The notes: generated from the letters alone by a model not told the origin. 10,301 nt of DNA from Treponema sp. (GCA_024691105.1 JAILNY010000098.1:1-10301), one strand, 5' to 3'. Counted from the first letter of the stretch, positions 1-7,511 are shown. Numbers and translations are program-made.

Positions 1-654
1 AATTTGTGCTTTGATGTCCTTTGTAATAAGTCCCGAACCGTCTTCCTTATAAAGATGTTCGATGACGTCTTTCATTGTAACGATAGCGCGTGCAGGAAAT
101 CCGTATTTATCTGTGATTGTCTCAAGCGCAGACTTAGATGAGTCAGCGGCTTTTTCCATTCTGTTAAGCGAAACAATTTCTCCGACAATCTTTATTGCTC
201 CAGGTGTTGATTCCTGTGCCTTGATTTTTGGATAAGTTTCTTCGATTGATTTGCCGGAAGTAGTAACATCTTCTATAATAACGACTCTGTCGCCGTCTTT
301 GATGTTGTAGCCTAAGAGACTTCCTTTGTCAGCACCGTGATCTTTTTCTTCTTTGCGGTCTGCGCAGTATTTAAGTTCCTTGCCGTACAGCTTGCTGTAA
401 GCGATGCAGGTTGCAACGCTTAACGGGATTCCTTTGTAGGCTGGTCCAAAAAGTACATCAAAGTCATCACCAAAATTGTCATGGATTGCCTGTGCGTAAA
501 AAGTTCCAAGCTCAGAAAGCTGACTGCCTGTTACGTAGCCGCCTGCGTTCATAAAAAAAGGAGAAAGTCTTCCACTTTTTAAAGTGAAGCTTCCAAATTT
601 TAATACGTTAGAACGTACCATAAAATCAATAAAATCTTTTTTGTATTGTTCCAT
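1..654 (-). CDS. pyrE: Orotate phosphoribosyltransferase (PyrE), 3' end cut by window
   Basis: Transfers phosphoribose from PRPP to orotate to make OMP, the fifth step of de novo UMP synthesis, in the cytosol. The minus-strand frame opens with ATG at 654-652 (MEQYKKDF) and gives 218 codons with no stop before the window edge. Visible family motifs are the substrate lysine in TLKSGR (K26), GPAYKGIPL at 70-78, the catalytic loop RKEEKDHG at 100-107 (K104, H106), and the PRPP-binding motif VVIIEDVTTSGKS at 124-136. Glu replaces the first Asp of the usual DD pair in that motif. E. coli PyrE is 213 residues, so little can be missing at the C-terminus. The gene is transcribed divergently from the cyclase operon. 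Its Shine-Dalgarno is weak (TTGGA just upstream). A possible minus-strand promoter, TTGACG at 750-745 and CATAAA at 726-721, is poorly supported. The identification is very secure. Confidence 0.96.
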   Translation of the reverse strand, partial: MEQYKKDFIDFMVRSNVLKFGSFTLKSGRLSPFFMNAGGYVTGSQLSELGTFYAQAIHDNFGDDFDVLFGPAYKGIPLSVATCIAYSKLYGKELKYCADRKEEKDHGADKGSLLGYNIKDGDRVVIIEDVTTSGKSIEETYPKIKAQESTPGAIKIVGEIVSLNRMEKAADSSKSALETITDKYGFPARAIVTMKDVIEHLYKEDGSGLITKDIKAQI

Positions 655-673
655 AAAATCCAATAATAACGAT

Positions 674-703
674 TTGACAGTTTTTTTTCTACTATGATAA
701 AAT
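674..703 (+). promoter_or_regulatory. Candidate sigma70-type promoter for the cyclase operon
   Basis: A perfect TTGACA (674-679) is followed after 18 bp by TAAAAT (698-703), five of six matches to TATAAT. The spacer includes a run of eight T (681-688). Transcription would begin near 710, giving a leader of only about 14 nt that still includes the GGAG at 715-718. The ATG at 694 lies upstream of the expected transcription start, which is one reason to start the cyclase at 724. A perfect TATAAT at 703-708 sits 23 bp from the -35 box, too far to pair with it. Confidence 0.6.
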
Positions 704-714
704 ATAATATTATT

Positions 715-718
715 GGAG
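715..718 (+). promoter_or_regulatory. Shine-Dalgarno fixing the cyclase start
   Basis: GGAG lies five bases before the ATG at 724. No comparable purine-rich site precedes the in-frame ATG at 694, so translation most likely begins at 724. Confidence 0.75.
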
Positions 719-723
719 TGTTT

Positions 724-3270
724 ATGATTCAGAGCGTTGTTAACCGTCAAGTGATTGTCGGTGTACGCATAAATAATAAAAGTTTTGTTTCTTTATTAAA
801 TGTTCAATCCGAATATCCAAAGTCGCTGCTTTTGTATAAACAGGATTTTGTAAATTGTAAAATTTCTTTGTATGCATGTTTAATGCAGTCAGAAATTAAA
901 ATTGAAAAAGTCTACAAAATCGGAAACATTTCAATTGAACAGAATTATATCGATGAACTTTTAGAAAATGAAAATGAGAGTTCTGATTATAAATCTGTTG
1001 TAAAGGTTGTAACTTCTCTTGAAAAAAACGGCTATCTTAAAATTCAGGTTTTTATCGGAAAAAATAATTCGTTCAGGCCGTTAAAAATTTATGATACAAA
1101 TATTTTTGATGAAATTGAATCTCTTGAAAATCAGCAGCGCGACGAAGCTCTCTTAGATTACGGTGACTTTGTTAAGAGCACGAGCGTAAACGGTCCTTCT
1201 TTTGTAGAAGAAGATCTTGCAAGAGAAGGAAACGGTATTATGCGCGAGTCTGAGGCTTCGGCGCTTTTGTCGGATTCGGATTTTGAGCATGCTGTTTCTG
1301 GCGAGCGGGATGACGGCCGCGCTGGTAGAAGTGCGGTCCGCGGAACGAATCGAGGCGCTGATGACGGCGATATGTATTATGAGCTTGCGGATTCTGCAAA
1401 GCGCACCAGATTTACAATTGGTGCAAAGCTTGTTGCAATTATTACATCGATTCTGATTGTTGTGGCAGGTTCAATTCTTGCGCTTGTTTCGTATTATGTT
1501 TCTATGGATGTTTTGCGTAATGCAGAATTAAATAACTTTTCTGCAAATGAGCAGTTGTGGACTTCGGCTTCTAAAAAAATTCAGGCAGTAGCTGATAACT
1601 CAATGCTTTTTTCTGGTATTTATTTTTCTGCTTCAAAAGACAAGGCTTTGCAGGAAAAAATCGTAGATAACTTTTTTGAGCGAAATACAGATATTGTCGA
1701 AGTAATTTTACCCGGCGATTTAGAAATTAAAAATAACAGTCTTATGATTTCTAATTCGATTACATCAGAAAGTCTTAGAGCGGGAATTTCTGCAAATAAA
1801 AATTCAATTACTGCTGCAAAGTCGGGTGTATGTAAAATAAAAAACATCAGTCATTATACAAAAGCAAAAACTGCGGTGTTGTTCTGCCCGGTAGAAGTTA
1901 AAAATGATGATACTCTTGAAACTTATTTTGACATTATCACTGTTGTGTTTACCACCGATTCGTTAGAAGATATTTGCAGTTCAAATTCAATTTATACACA
2001 TTTTGTAATCGATGAAAAAGGATTTTTAATTGCGGGACTTGATTCTCAAAAGGTAATGACCTGCCAGAATGTCTGTGAATATCCGATTGTAAATAATTAT
2101 TTAAATTCAACTGCACATAATGCCCAGATAAGATTTACTTATGACGATATAAATTATTACGGAGCTTACAAGGTTGTTTCTGATTTTGATTGCGCGGTTG
2201 TTACTCTTGTTCCGACATCAATTGTGCTTGAGCCTGTATATGTAACGATTAAGCGAAATGCCTTTCTTGCACTTTCTGTTTTATTTTTGACAAGTATTAT
2301 CGTCTGGTTTTTTGCAAAGTCAATCAGTAATCCTGTTAAGGCATTGAGCGCGGCTGCATTAAAAATCCGTGACGGCGATTTTAACATAAAGATTAAACCG
2401 CATACTCACGATGAGCTTGGTCTTTTGACGACAAGCTTTATGAGTATGAGTAACGGACTTGCAGAACGTGCGCGTCTTATGGATTCGTTTGGGCGTTTTA
2501 CAAACAGGGTTGTTGCAGAAAAAGCGATGAAGGGTGAACTTTCTCTTGGCGGTGAAAATAAAATTGTTACGATTTTCTTTAGTGACATCCGTAATTTTAC
2601 TGCAATGAGCGAAAAGCTTACTGCTAATGAGGTTGTAGAATTCTTAAATGATTATATGTCGCGGATGGTAAAATGTGTAACGTCGACAAATGGTTCTGTT
2701 GATAAGTTTATCGGAGATGCGGTTATGGCAACCTGGGGAACTCCTCTCACAAGTGGAACTCCAAAACAGGATGCAGTAAATGCAATCCGATGTGCTCTGA
2801 TGATGAGAGCGGAATTAATTAAATTTAATAAAGAACGTGAAAAAGAAGGTAAAAATAAAATTCAGATTGGGTGTGGAATAAATACTGGACCAGTTGTTTC
2901 TGGTCAAATCGGTTCTGAAGAGCGCATGGAATATACTTGTATTGGTGATACTGTAAATCTTGCTTCGCGCACGGAAAGTTTGAATAAACCTTTGTGTACT
3001 GACATTTTGATTACAGAAGATACTTATAACTATGTTAAGGATGTCGTTGTTGTTGAACAGATGCCGTCCGTAATGGTTAAAGGAAAGTCAGCTCCTGTAA
3101 AAATGTATGCTGTTGTTAATATGCCTGAAGAACAGGAAATTACAGGAGCGGGGGTTCTTGGTTTTAAGAATATGAATCAAGTGCGCGAAGTTCTTGGATT
3201 TGCACAGCCAAACCTTGATGGTGTTGATTTAAATGAAGACGAGAAAAAATTCAAGATTCAAGGTAAATGA
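724..3270 (+). CDS. Membrane-bound class III adenylate cyclase with periplasmic sensor and HAMP domain
   Basis: Predicted to make cAMP from ATP. In the 848-residue form starting at 724, an N-terminal cytosolic region of about 150 residues resembles no family I recognise. A charged linker (about 150-230), TM1 (about 233-258), a periplasmic region of about 250 residues with a Cache-like stretch (HFVIDEKGFLIAGL, 426-439), TM2 (about 512-531), a HAMP domain (about 532-585) and the cyclase domain (about 612-800) follow. Metal-binding aspartates are D621 (FFSDIRNFT) and D665 (KFIGDAVMA). The purine-selecting residue is K661, not the Glu of guanylate cyclases. Thr738 (EYTCIGDTVN) replaces the usual Asp, the class IIIb signature, and the transition-state residues N745 and R749 are present. 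The domain therefore looks active. The gene starts a three-gene operon and overlaps the next gene by 38 bp. Six cysteines lie in the periplasmic part. The linker contains an unusually GC-rich patch. Confidence 0.92.
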   Translation: MIQSVVNRQVIVGVRINNKSFVSLLNVQSEYPKSLLLYKQDFVNCKISLYACLMQSEIKIEKVYKIGNISIEQNYIDELLENENESSDYKSVVKVVTSLEKNGYLKIQVFIGKNNSFRPLKIYDTNIFDEIESLENQQRDEALLDYGDFVKSTSVNGPSFVEEDLAREGNGIMRESEASALLSDSDFEHAVSGERDDGRAGRSAVRGTNRGADDGDMYYELADSAKRTRFTIGAKLVAIITSILIVVAGSILALVSYYVSMDVLRNAELNNFSANEQLWTSASKKIQAVADNSMLFSGIYFSASKDKALQEKIVDNFFERNTDIVEVILPGDLEIKNNSLMISNSITSESLRAGISANKNSITAAKSGVCKIKNISHYTKAKTAVLFCPVEVKNDDTLETYFDIITVVFTTDSLEDICSSNSIYTHFVIDEKGFLIAGLDSQKVMTCQNVCEYPIVNNYLNSTAHNAQIRFTYDDINYYGAYKVVSDFDCAVVTLVPTSIVLEPVYVTIKRNAFLALSVLFLTSIIVWFFAKSISNPVKALSAAALKIRDGDFNIKIKPHTHDELGLLTTSFMSMSNGLAERARLMDSFGRFTNRVVAEKAMKGELSLGGENKIVTIFFSDIRNFTAMSEKLTANEVVEFLNDYMSRMVKCVTSTNGSVDKFIGDAVMATWGTPLTSGTPKQDAVNAIRCALMMRAELIKFNKEREKEGKNKIQIGCGINTGPVVSGQIGSEERMEYTCIGDTVNLASRTESLNKPLCTDILITEDTYNYVKDVVVVEQMPSVMVKGKSAPVKMYAVVNMPEEQEITGAGVLGFKNMNQVREVLGFAQPNLDGVDLNEDEKKFKIQGK
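1301..1370 (+). other. GC-rich patch in the cyclase linker
   Basis: By hand count about 69% of these 70 bases are G or C, in a gene that is otherwise strongly AT-rich. The patch encodes a Gly/Arg/Asp/Ala-rich stretch (SGERDDGRAGR and what follows) between the N-terminal cytosolic region and TM1. It keeps the reading frame. It looks like a low-complexity linker insertion; its origin is unknown. Confidence 0.55.
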
Positions 3271-5776
3271 TTTAATCGTAATTATTCTTGCAGTTCTTCT
3301 CAGCGGCTTTTGTCTTACATTGTTCATCCTTGATATAAACTCTGAACAAAGTAAGGATGAAGTAAATATTGCAAAGGTATCAAGTCAGGAAAATATTTCT
3401 GAACGCCGTTTTGCAAACCGTACGGTATGGGCACGTGTAAAAGAAGATACTTTGATTTATAACGGGGACTATGTCAGAGTAGATCCGTTGTCGTCATCAG
3501 AAATTATTTTTGAGGACGGAACAAAAATTCTTGTTACAGAAAATTCACTTGTAAAACTTTATATCGACGAAGAAGGAAACTACGCAACTCTTTCTAAGGG
3601 TGGCGGACTTGTTGTTGATACATCTTCGGGTTCGTCAAAATTTTTTGTAGTTACAGACGAAGGAAAAAAGGTAAACGTTGAGACAGGCTCTCTCATGACG
3701 GTCGGAAATAATTCCGGTAATCTGGATGTTTCTGTTCAGAAGGGAAAGGTCTCTTATGATGATGAACACGGAATAAAAAATAGTATTTCAAATGGAGCGG
3801 GGTTTGTTTTAAAAACGGACGGTACGGTTGACTTAAAGCCGGTTGTTGTATTGAGTCCTATGGGAGATGAGCGGTTTTTAAATCAAAAATCTGAATTATA
3901 TCCTGTGCATTTTTCGTGGAGCAAAAATCTAGCTTCGGTTGGAAATGTTCATATCGAAATTGCGAAAGAGAAAAATTTTTTATCGGTTGTTTATGATGTA
4001 AAAGAAAATGCTTCAAAAGCCGAGTGTAATATTCAACTTGAAAACGGCGTTTATTACTGGCGCTTGAGTTGTGACTACAGGGATGGAACCAGCACGGGCC
4101 CTGGCGCGGAGGGTGTCGGAAATGGACGCAGTGTGGCTCAGAGCGGAAAGTTTCAGGTCATAGACTGTTCAAAGCCAAAACTGCTTTCTCCTGCAAACGG
4201 AGAAGTTTTTTCTACACGAAAAGGAGAAATATCTGTTCCGCTTAGATGGACAAAAAAAGACAGATGCTCGTTTTATGAGGTCGTTATTGCAACTGATAAG
4301 GAACTTAAAAATACTGTTGTCCGTCAGAATGTGGAAAACGCCGGCGCTTCTTTTATGTTAAAAGAAGGAATTTATTACTGGAATGTTCGTCCTTTTTATA
4401 CGGTAAACAGCGAAGGTTTTATAAACGAATCTTCTGTCGCAAGTTTTTCTGTTGAAAAAAAACAGCCGTCTTTACCACCGCAAATTTTAGCGCCCCAGAA
4501 TAAGCAGGTGTTTTATAAATCAAAGCGGAGTTCTAAAAAAGCTGTAAGTGCCGGAAATGATAATATTTATTTTTCGTGGCGTGCAGAAAAAGATTTTTCA
4601 GGATACGTAATTACGATTTCGGATTCTGAAGATTTTAGTAATGTCATAAAAAATGAAAGACTTTCTGATAATTTTTATTTGCTTTCTCTAAGTGGTCTTG
4701 AAACAGAAAAAAATTATTACTGGAAAATTTATGCAATAACAAGTGACGGTTATAATACTGAAAGTACTTCTGTCTATAATTTTTCTGTTACGTCAAATAA
4801 AGAGCTTGAAGAAAAAATTATTTCGCCGGCTTATGGAACAAAAGTAAAATATTCAGAAGCTTCTAAAATGAATTTTATCTGGCGCCTCGAAGAAGCAGAT
4901 TCTTATATAATCCAGCTTTCTAAGCGAAAGGATTTTAAAGATAATATTATTCAAAAAGAAACCGATAACGAAAATATCAGCGGTATTAAGTTAGAAAGCG
5001 GCGTGTGGTACTGGAGGGTTTTAGATGCGGATGAAAAGTCGCGCTCAACCAATGTCGGTGTGTTTACTGTTTTAGAGCCGCCTCATATTCCGCAGCCTGT
5101 GACTCTGCTTTCTCCAAAAGATAAAATTGTTTTACAGGGCGAAAAGACTTTGGTAGAGCCGGTTTCTTTTTATTGGACGACGGATGAAAAAATTAAGAGC
5201 GCGACTTTTGTTTTAATGCGTGTTACAAAAGATAAAAGACGCGAAAATGTTGTGTCGCGTAAATCCCTTGAAAAAAAGCAAAGCGTAACCCGGCTTTCTG
5301 CCGGAAGTTATATCTGGAGAATTATTGCAGCTGCCGAAGACGGAACAGATATCACTTCAGAAGAACGCAGTTTTGAAATTTTACCTCCTGCAAAATTGAA
5401 CGCTCCGGTTCTTGTAAGCCCAAAACAGAAGTCGATTTTAGATACTGAGTATTTTAAAAGAAACGGTGGAATTTCTTTTGAGTGGCAGAAAGTTGCAGGT
5501 GCAACTTCTTATTCACTTAAAATTCAAAAGAATGACGGCTCAAAATTAGTCCCTGTGGTTAGCCAAGCTTTTACACAAGAGACGCTTTCGTATAAACTAA
5601 AGGATATGAGTCTTTTGAGTAACGGAGATTTTGAATGGACTGTAGTTGCTGAAAAAAAAGCTGATGACGGTTATTTAATTCAAAGCGGAAATATTGCAAA
5701 AGGCAATTTTTCTGTTCAGGTTCAACTGCCGGGAAAGATTCAGGTAAAGGATTCTGGTACACAATATGGTGAATAA
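3233..5776 (+). CDS. Membrane-anchored periplasmic FecR-domain protein with six Trp-anchored beta repeats
   Basis: The N-terminus (MKTRKNSRFK, then a hydrophobic segment at about 13-33) is a signal anchor, which puts most of the 847 residues in the periplasm. Residues about 65-200 form a FecR-like domain: NGDYVRV, IIFEDGTKILVTENS, GGGLVVDT and VNVETGSLMTV follow the usual pattern. Six repeats follow, each with a strand around Trp (W229, W339, W449, W550, W648, W751) and a closing motif such as GVYYWRL, GIYYWNV, NYYWKIY, GVWYWRV, GSYIWRI or DFEWTV. LLSP/LVSP-type linkers (LLSPANG, LLSPKDK, LVSPKQK) separate several of them. This resembles fibronectin type III or Ig-like sandwiches. A stop codon (3230-3232) abuts the start, so no earlier start exists in this frame, and the 38-bp overlap with the cyclase suggests translational coupling. 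No sigma factor gene, the usual FecR partner, is nearby. The ligand is unknown. Confidence 0.85.
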   Translation: MKTRKNSRFKVNDLIVIILAVLLSGFCLTLFILDINSEQSKDEVNIAKVSSQENISERRFANRTVWARVKEDTLIYNGDYVRVDPLSSSEIIFEDGTKILVTENSLVKLYIDEEGNYATLSKGGGLVVDTSSGSSKFFVVTDEGKKVNVETGSLMTVGNNSGNLDVSVQKGKVSYDDEHGIKNSISNGAGFVLKTDGTVDLKPVVVLSPMGDERFLNQKSELYPVHFSWSKNLASVGNVHIEIAKEKNFLSVVYDVKENASKAECNIQLENGVYYWRLSCDYRDGTSTGPGAEGVGNGRSVAQSGKFQVIDCSKPKLLSPANGEVFSTRKGEISVPLRWTKKDRCSFYEVVIATDKELKNTVVRQNVENAGASFMLKEGIYYWNVRPFYTVNSEGFINESSVASFSVEKKQPSLPPQILAPQNKQVFYKSKRSSKKAVSAGNDNIYFSWRAEKDFSGYVITISDSEDFSNVIKNERLSDNFYLLSLSGLETEKNYYWKIYAITSDGYNTESTSVYNFSVTSNKELEEKIISPAYGTKVKYSEASKMNFIWRLEEADSYIIQLSKRKDFKDNIIQKETDNENISGIKLESGVWYWRVLDADEKSRSTNVGVFTVLEPPHIPQPVTLLSPKDKIVLQGEKTLVEPVSFYWTTDEKIKSATFVLMRVTKDKRRENVVSRKSLEKKQSVTRLSAGSYIWRIIAAAEDGTDITSEERSFEILPPAKLNAPVLVSPKQKSILDTEYFKRNGGISFEWQKVAGATSYSLKIQKNDGSKLVPVVSQAFTQETLSYKLKDMSLLSNGDFEWTVVAEKKADDGYLIQSGNIAKGNFSVQVQLPGKIQVKDSGTQYGE
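3908..5662 (+). repeat. Six tandem divergent protein repeats within the FecR-domain protein
   Basis: This stretch encodes residues 226-810 of the FecR-domain protein. The repeat unit runs about 80-110 residues with linkers. It opens with a Trp in a strand (FSWS, LRWT, FSWR, FIWR, FYWT, FEWQ) and closes with a Gly-x-Tyr-Tyr-Trp-like strand. The copies are far diverged at DNA level, so they are an old protein-domain duplication and not a DNA repeat likely to recombine. Confidence 0.75.
4081..4140 (+). other. GC-rich patch in the FecR-domain protein gene
   Basis: About 67% of these 60 bases are G or C by hand count, against a strongly AT-rich background. They encode a Gly/Ser-rich loop (DGTSTGPGAEG and what follows) inserted after the first repeat's closing motif YYWRLSCDY, where the other repeats have shorter or differently composed loops. 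The sequence is not an obvious copy of the patch at 1301-1370, but the setting is alike: an in-frame, small-residue-rich linker. Confidence 0.5.
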
Positions 5777-7493
5777 AATTAAAACGATTGCCGCAGTTTT
5801 ATTTGTCTTCTCGTATACAATGCAGGTCTTTGCACAGAGTGGCCCTAAACAGAGCCTTACGCAAAAAGAATTTGTTCAGACAATCGAATGGAAAAAAGAT
5901 GCCTTTGCCGAAGAGTATGAAATTGAAATTCAGGATGAAAGTTTTAAACCGATTTTGACAAAGCGTACTAAAAATACAAAGATAAAACTTTCGTTAAAGC
6001 ATGGTATTTACCGTTATCGTATTTTTTCTTTTGATCTTTTTGGAAATCGTTCCGGCGGCGAAGAATGGCTTACGCTTGAAATATATAAGGCTGTAAAACC
6101 AATAATTTATGGTGACGAAGTAAAGCGCATTTTTTATGAGAGTGGAACAGAGCTTGAGTTGACTTTAGATGTTTCCGGTTTTTCTGAAATGACACGTCTT
6201 ACACTTTTATCTGATAATCGTGATCGTAATTATGAAGCAAAAATTATATCTTACGTAGAAAATAAATTTATCGGTGGAAATCATCAGAATGCAAAAATAA
6301 AAATTACAGCTACAGAATTGAGCGAAGGAAAATATTTTTTTCATGCCGAAAATCCTGGCGGACAAAAATACGAAGGCGGACGTTTTGAAATCCGATTTAT
6401 AAACAGACCGGTGATTGTAAATTTTAATCCAGATGTAATTTATTCGATTAAGGGTGCGAGAACAGAACTGACTCTGACGGCTCAGAATGTTGATTCAACC
6501 TGTAAGTATTTTTTAGTGAGTGAAGATAATAAAAGAATTCAATGTCAGGTAAAATCGACAGAAAAACGCGATATAGATTTTTTGATTTCGCTTTATGTAA
6601 ATACAAACAGTGCTGGGCTTTATAAAATCCGTGTAGAAAATGCAGCAGGTTTTTCTGATGAGGCAGAAGGCTTTTCTGTTTTGCGCACGATGCAGCCGCA
6701 TATAACGGATGTTGCAGACGGATATTTTAAAGTGAACTCGTCTAAAAATTTTTCAGTTAAATTCAGCGCGACAGGTTTAATGGATGATACGGTTATTAAA
6801 CTTGTTGAAGTTGATAATCCTTCAAAATTTGTTGCAGCAAAAAATTCACAGTGGAACGAAGACGGAAGTTTGACTGCAGCATTTAGCGGAATGAATTTAA
6901 AATCAAAAAGATATAAACTCGTTCTGGAAAACCCGGGTAAGCTTACGGATGAAGCAGGAGAGTTTGAACTTTCTGTAATGCAGGGAGTCGATTTGACAAT
7001 CGGACTTGGTGTTTACAGTGGAACAATAATTTTGCTTTACAATGATTCACTTCCGGATTATACGCATTCAACTTTTACGCTTGGTGCTCTTGTTAATATT
7101 GCAGTTGTGCCGATTAAAGAAGCGTTTGGTTATGTTGGTTTTGGAATTACTGCGATGGGCTCTTATTGGGAGAGGCCTCATAATAACAGCAAAAATCAGA
7201 TGTATTCCGGGCTTGGAACTCTTGAGGTCTTGTATCAAAAACCGTTTTTTGATGAGCGGCTCAGGGTGCAGGTTTGTCTTGGTGGAGGCTACTCGGTTTT
7301 TGGACACAGCGTGCTTGATGGAAGTGAGCGCGAGTTTGCACAATGCGCGGTTATAAAAACGGGAGCGGCTGTTGTGTGGTATCCTTTGCGGCATTTGTAT
7401 TTTGAACTGGGCGCGGATTACTATCATTTGTTTGCGAGCGAAAATTATTCCGGGCTTGTGATTCCGCACTTTACACTCGGCGCCAGGTTTTAG
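5766..7493 (+). CDS. Secreted protein with Ig-like repeats and predicted C-terminal outer-membrane beta-barrel
   Basis: The 575-residue product opens with a signal peptide (MVNKIKTIAAVLFVFSYTMQ, then VFA) with likely cleavage after A23. Residues about 35-108 resemble one repeat of the preceding protein (IEWKKDAFAEEYEIEIQD, then HGIYRYRI). Three related Ig-like units follow at about 115-212, 213-307 and 311-405, each ending in a Tyr...EN strand (YFFHAENPGG, YKIRVENAAG, YKLVLENPGK), followed by a phenylalanine strand (FEI, FSV, FEL). Residues 406-575 alternate Gly, aromatic and hydrophobic residues and end in HFTLGARF. The terminal Phe is typical of the signal recognised by the barrel assembly machinery. 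This suggests a small barrel, perhaps eight strands. ATG 5766 overlaps the upstream gene by 11 bp; the next codon, GTG, could also start. No strong Shine-Dalgarno is visible, so coupling is likely. From memory, the T. pallidum cyclase TP0485 may have similar neighbours; this needs checking. Confidence 0.78.
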   Translation: MVNKIKTIAAVLFVFSYTMQVFAQSGPKQSLTQKEFVQTIEWKKDAFAEEYEIEIQDESFKPILTKRTKNTKIKLSLKHGIYRYRIFSFDLFGNRSGGEEWLTLEIYKAVKPIIYGDEVKRIFYESGTELELTLDVSGFSEMTRLTLLSDNRDRNYEAKIISYVENKFIGGNHQNAKIKITATELSEGKYFFHAENPGGQKYEGGRFEIRFINRPVIVNFNPDVIYSIKGARTELTLTAQNVDSTCKYFLVSEDNKRIQCQVKSTEKRDIDFLISLYVNTNSAGLYKIRVENAAGFSDEAEGFSVLRTMQPHITDVADGYFKVNSSKNFSVKFSATGLMDDTVIKLVEVDNPSKFVAAKNSQWNEDGSLTAAFSGMNLKSKRYKLVLENPGKLTDEAGEFELSVMQGVDLTIGLGVYSGTIILLYNDSLPDYTHSTFTLGALVNIAVVPIKEAFGYVGFGITAMGSYWERPHNNSKNQMYSGLGTLEVLYQKPFFDERLRVQVCLGGGYSVFGHSVLDGSEREFAQCAVIKTGAAVVWYPLRHLYFELGADYYHLFASENYSGLVIPHFTLGARF

Positions 7494-7498
7494 TCATA

Positions 7499-7511
7499 GC
7501 GGGATGCCCGC
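7499..7511. other. Small GC hairpin just after the three-gene operon
   Basis: GCGGG and CCCGC form a perfect five-pair stem around the loop ATG, six bases after the stop codon of the barrel gene. No T-run follows, so it is not a standard intrinsic terminator. It might protect the 3' end of the message or be chance. Confidence 0.3.

Noticed and set aside
724..1160. N-terminal part of the cyclase as a PilZ domain
   Set aside because: The RxxxR and D/NxSxxG motifs of PilZ are absent.
1217..1456. Plus-strand 79-codon open frame inside the cyclase gene
   Set aside because: It exists only because the GC-rich linker patch lacks stops in another frame. No ribosome binding site and no plausible protein.
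7068..7469. Minus-strand 133-codon frame opposite the barrel region, with a plus-strand 104-codon frame over the same stretch
   Set aside because: Both are alternative-frame shadows of the barrel-coding region, which has the coherent protein.
7499..7511. Hairpin after the barrel gene as an intrinsic terminator
   Set aside because: Short five-pair stem and no following T-run, so it is kept only as an unexplained hairpin.
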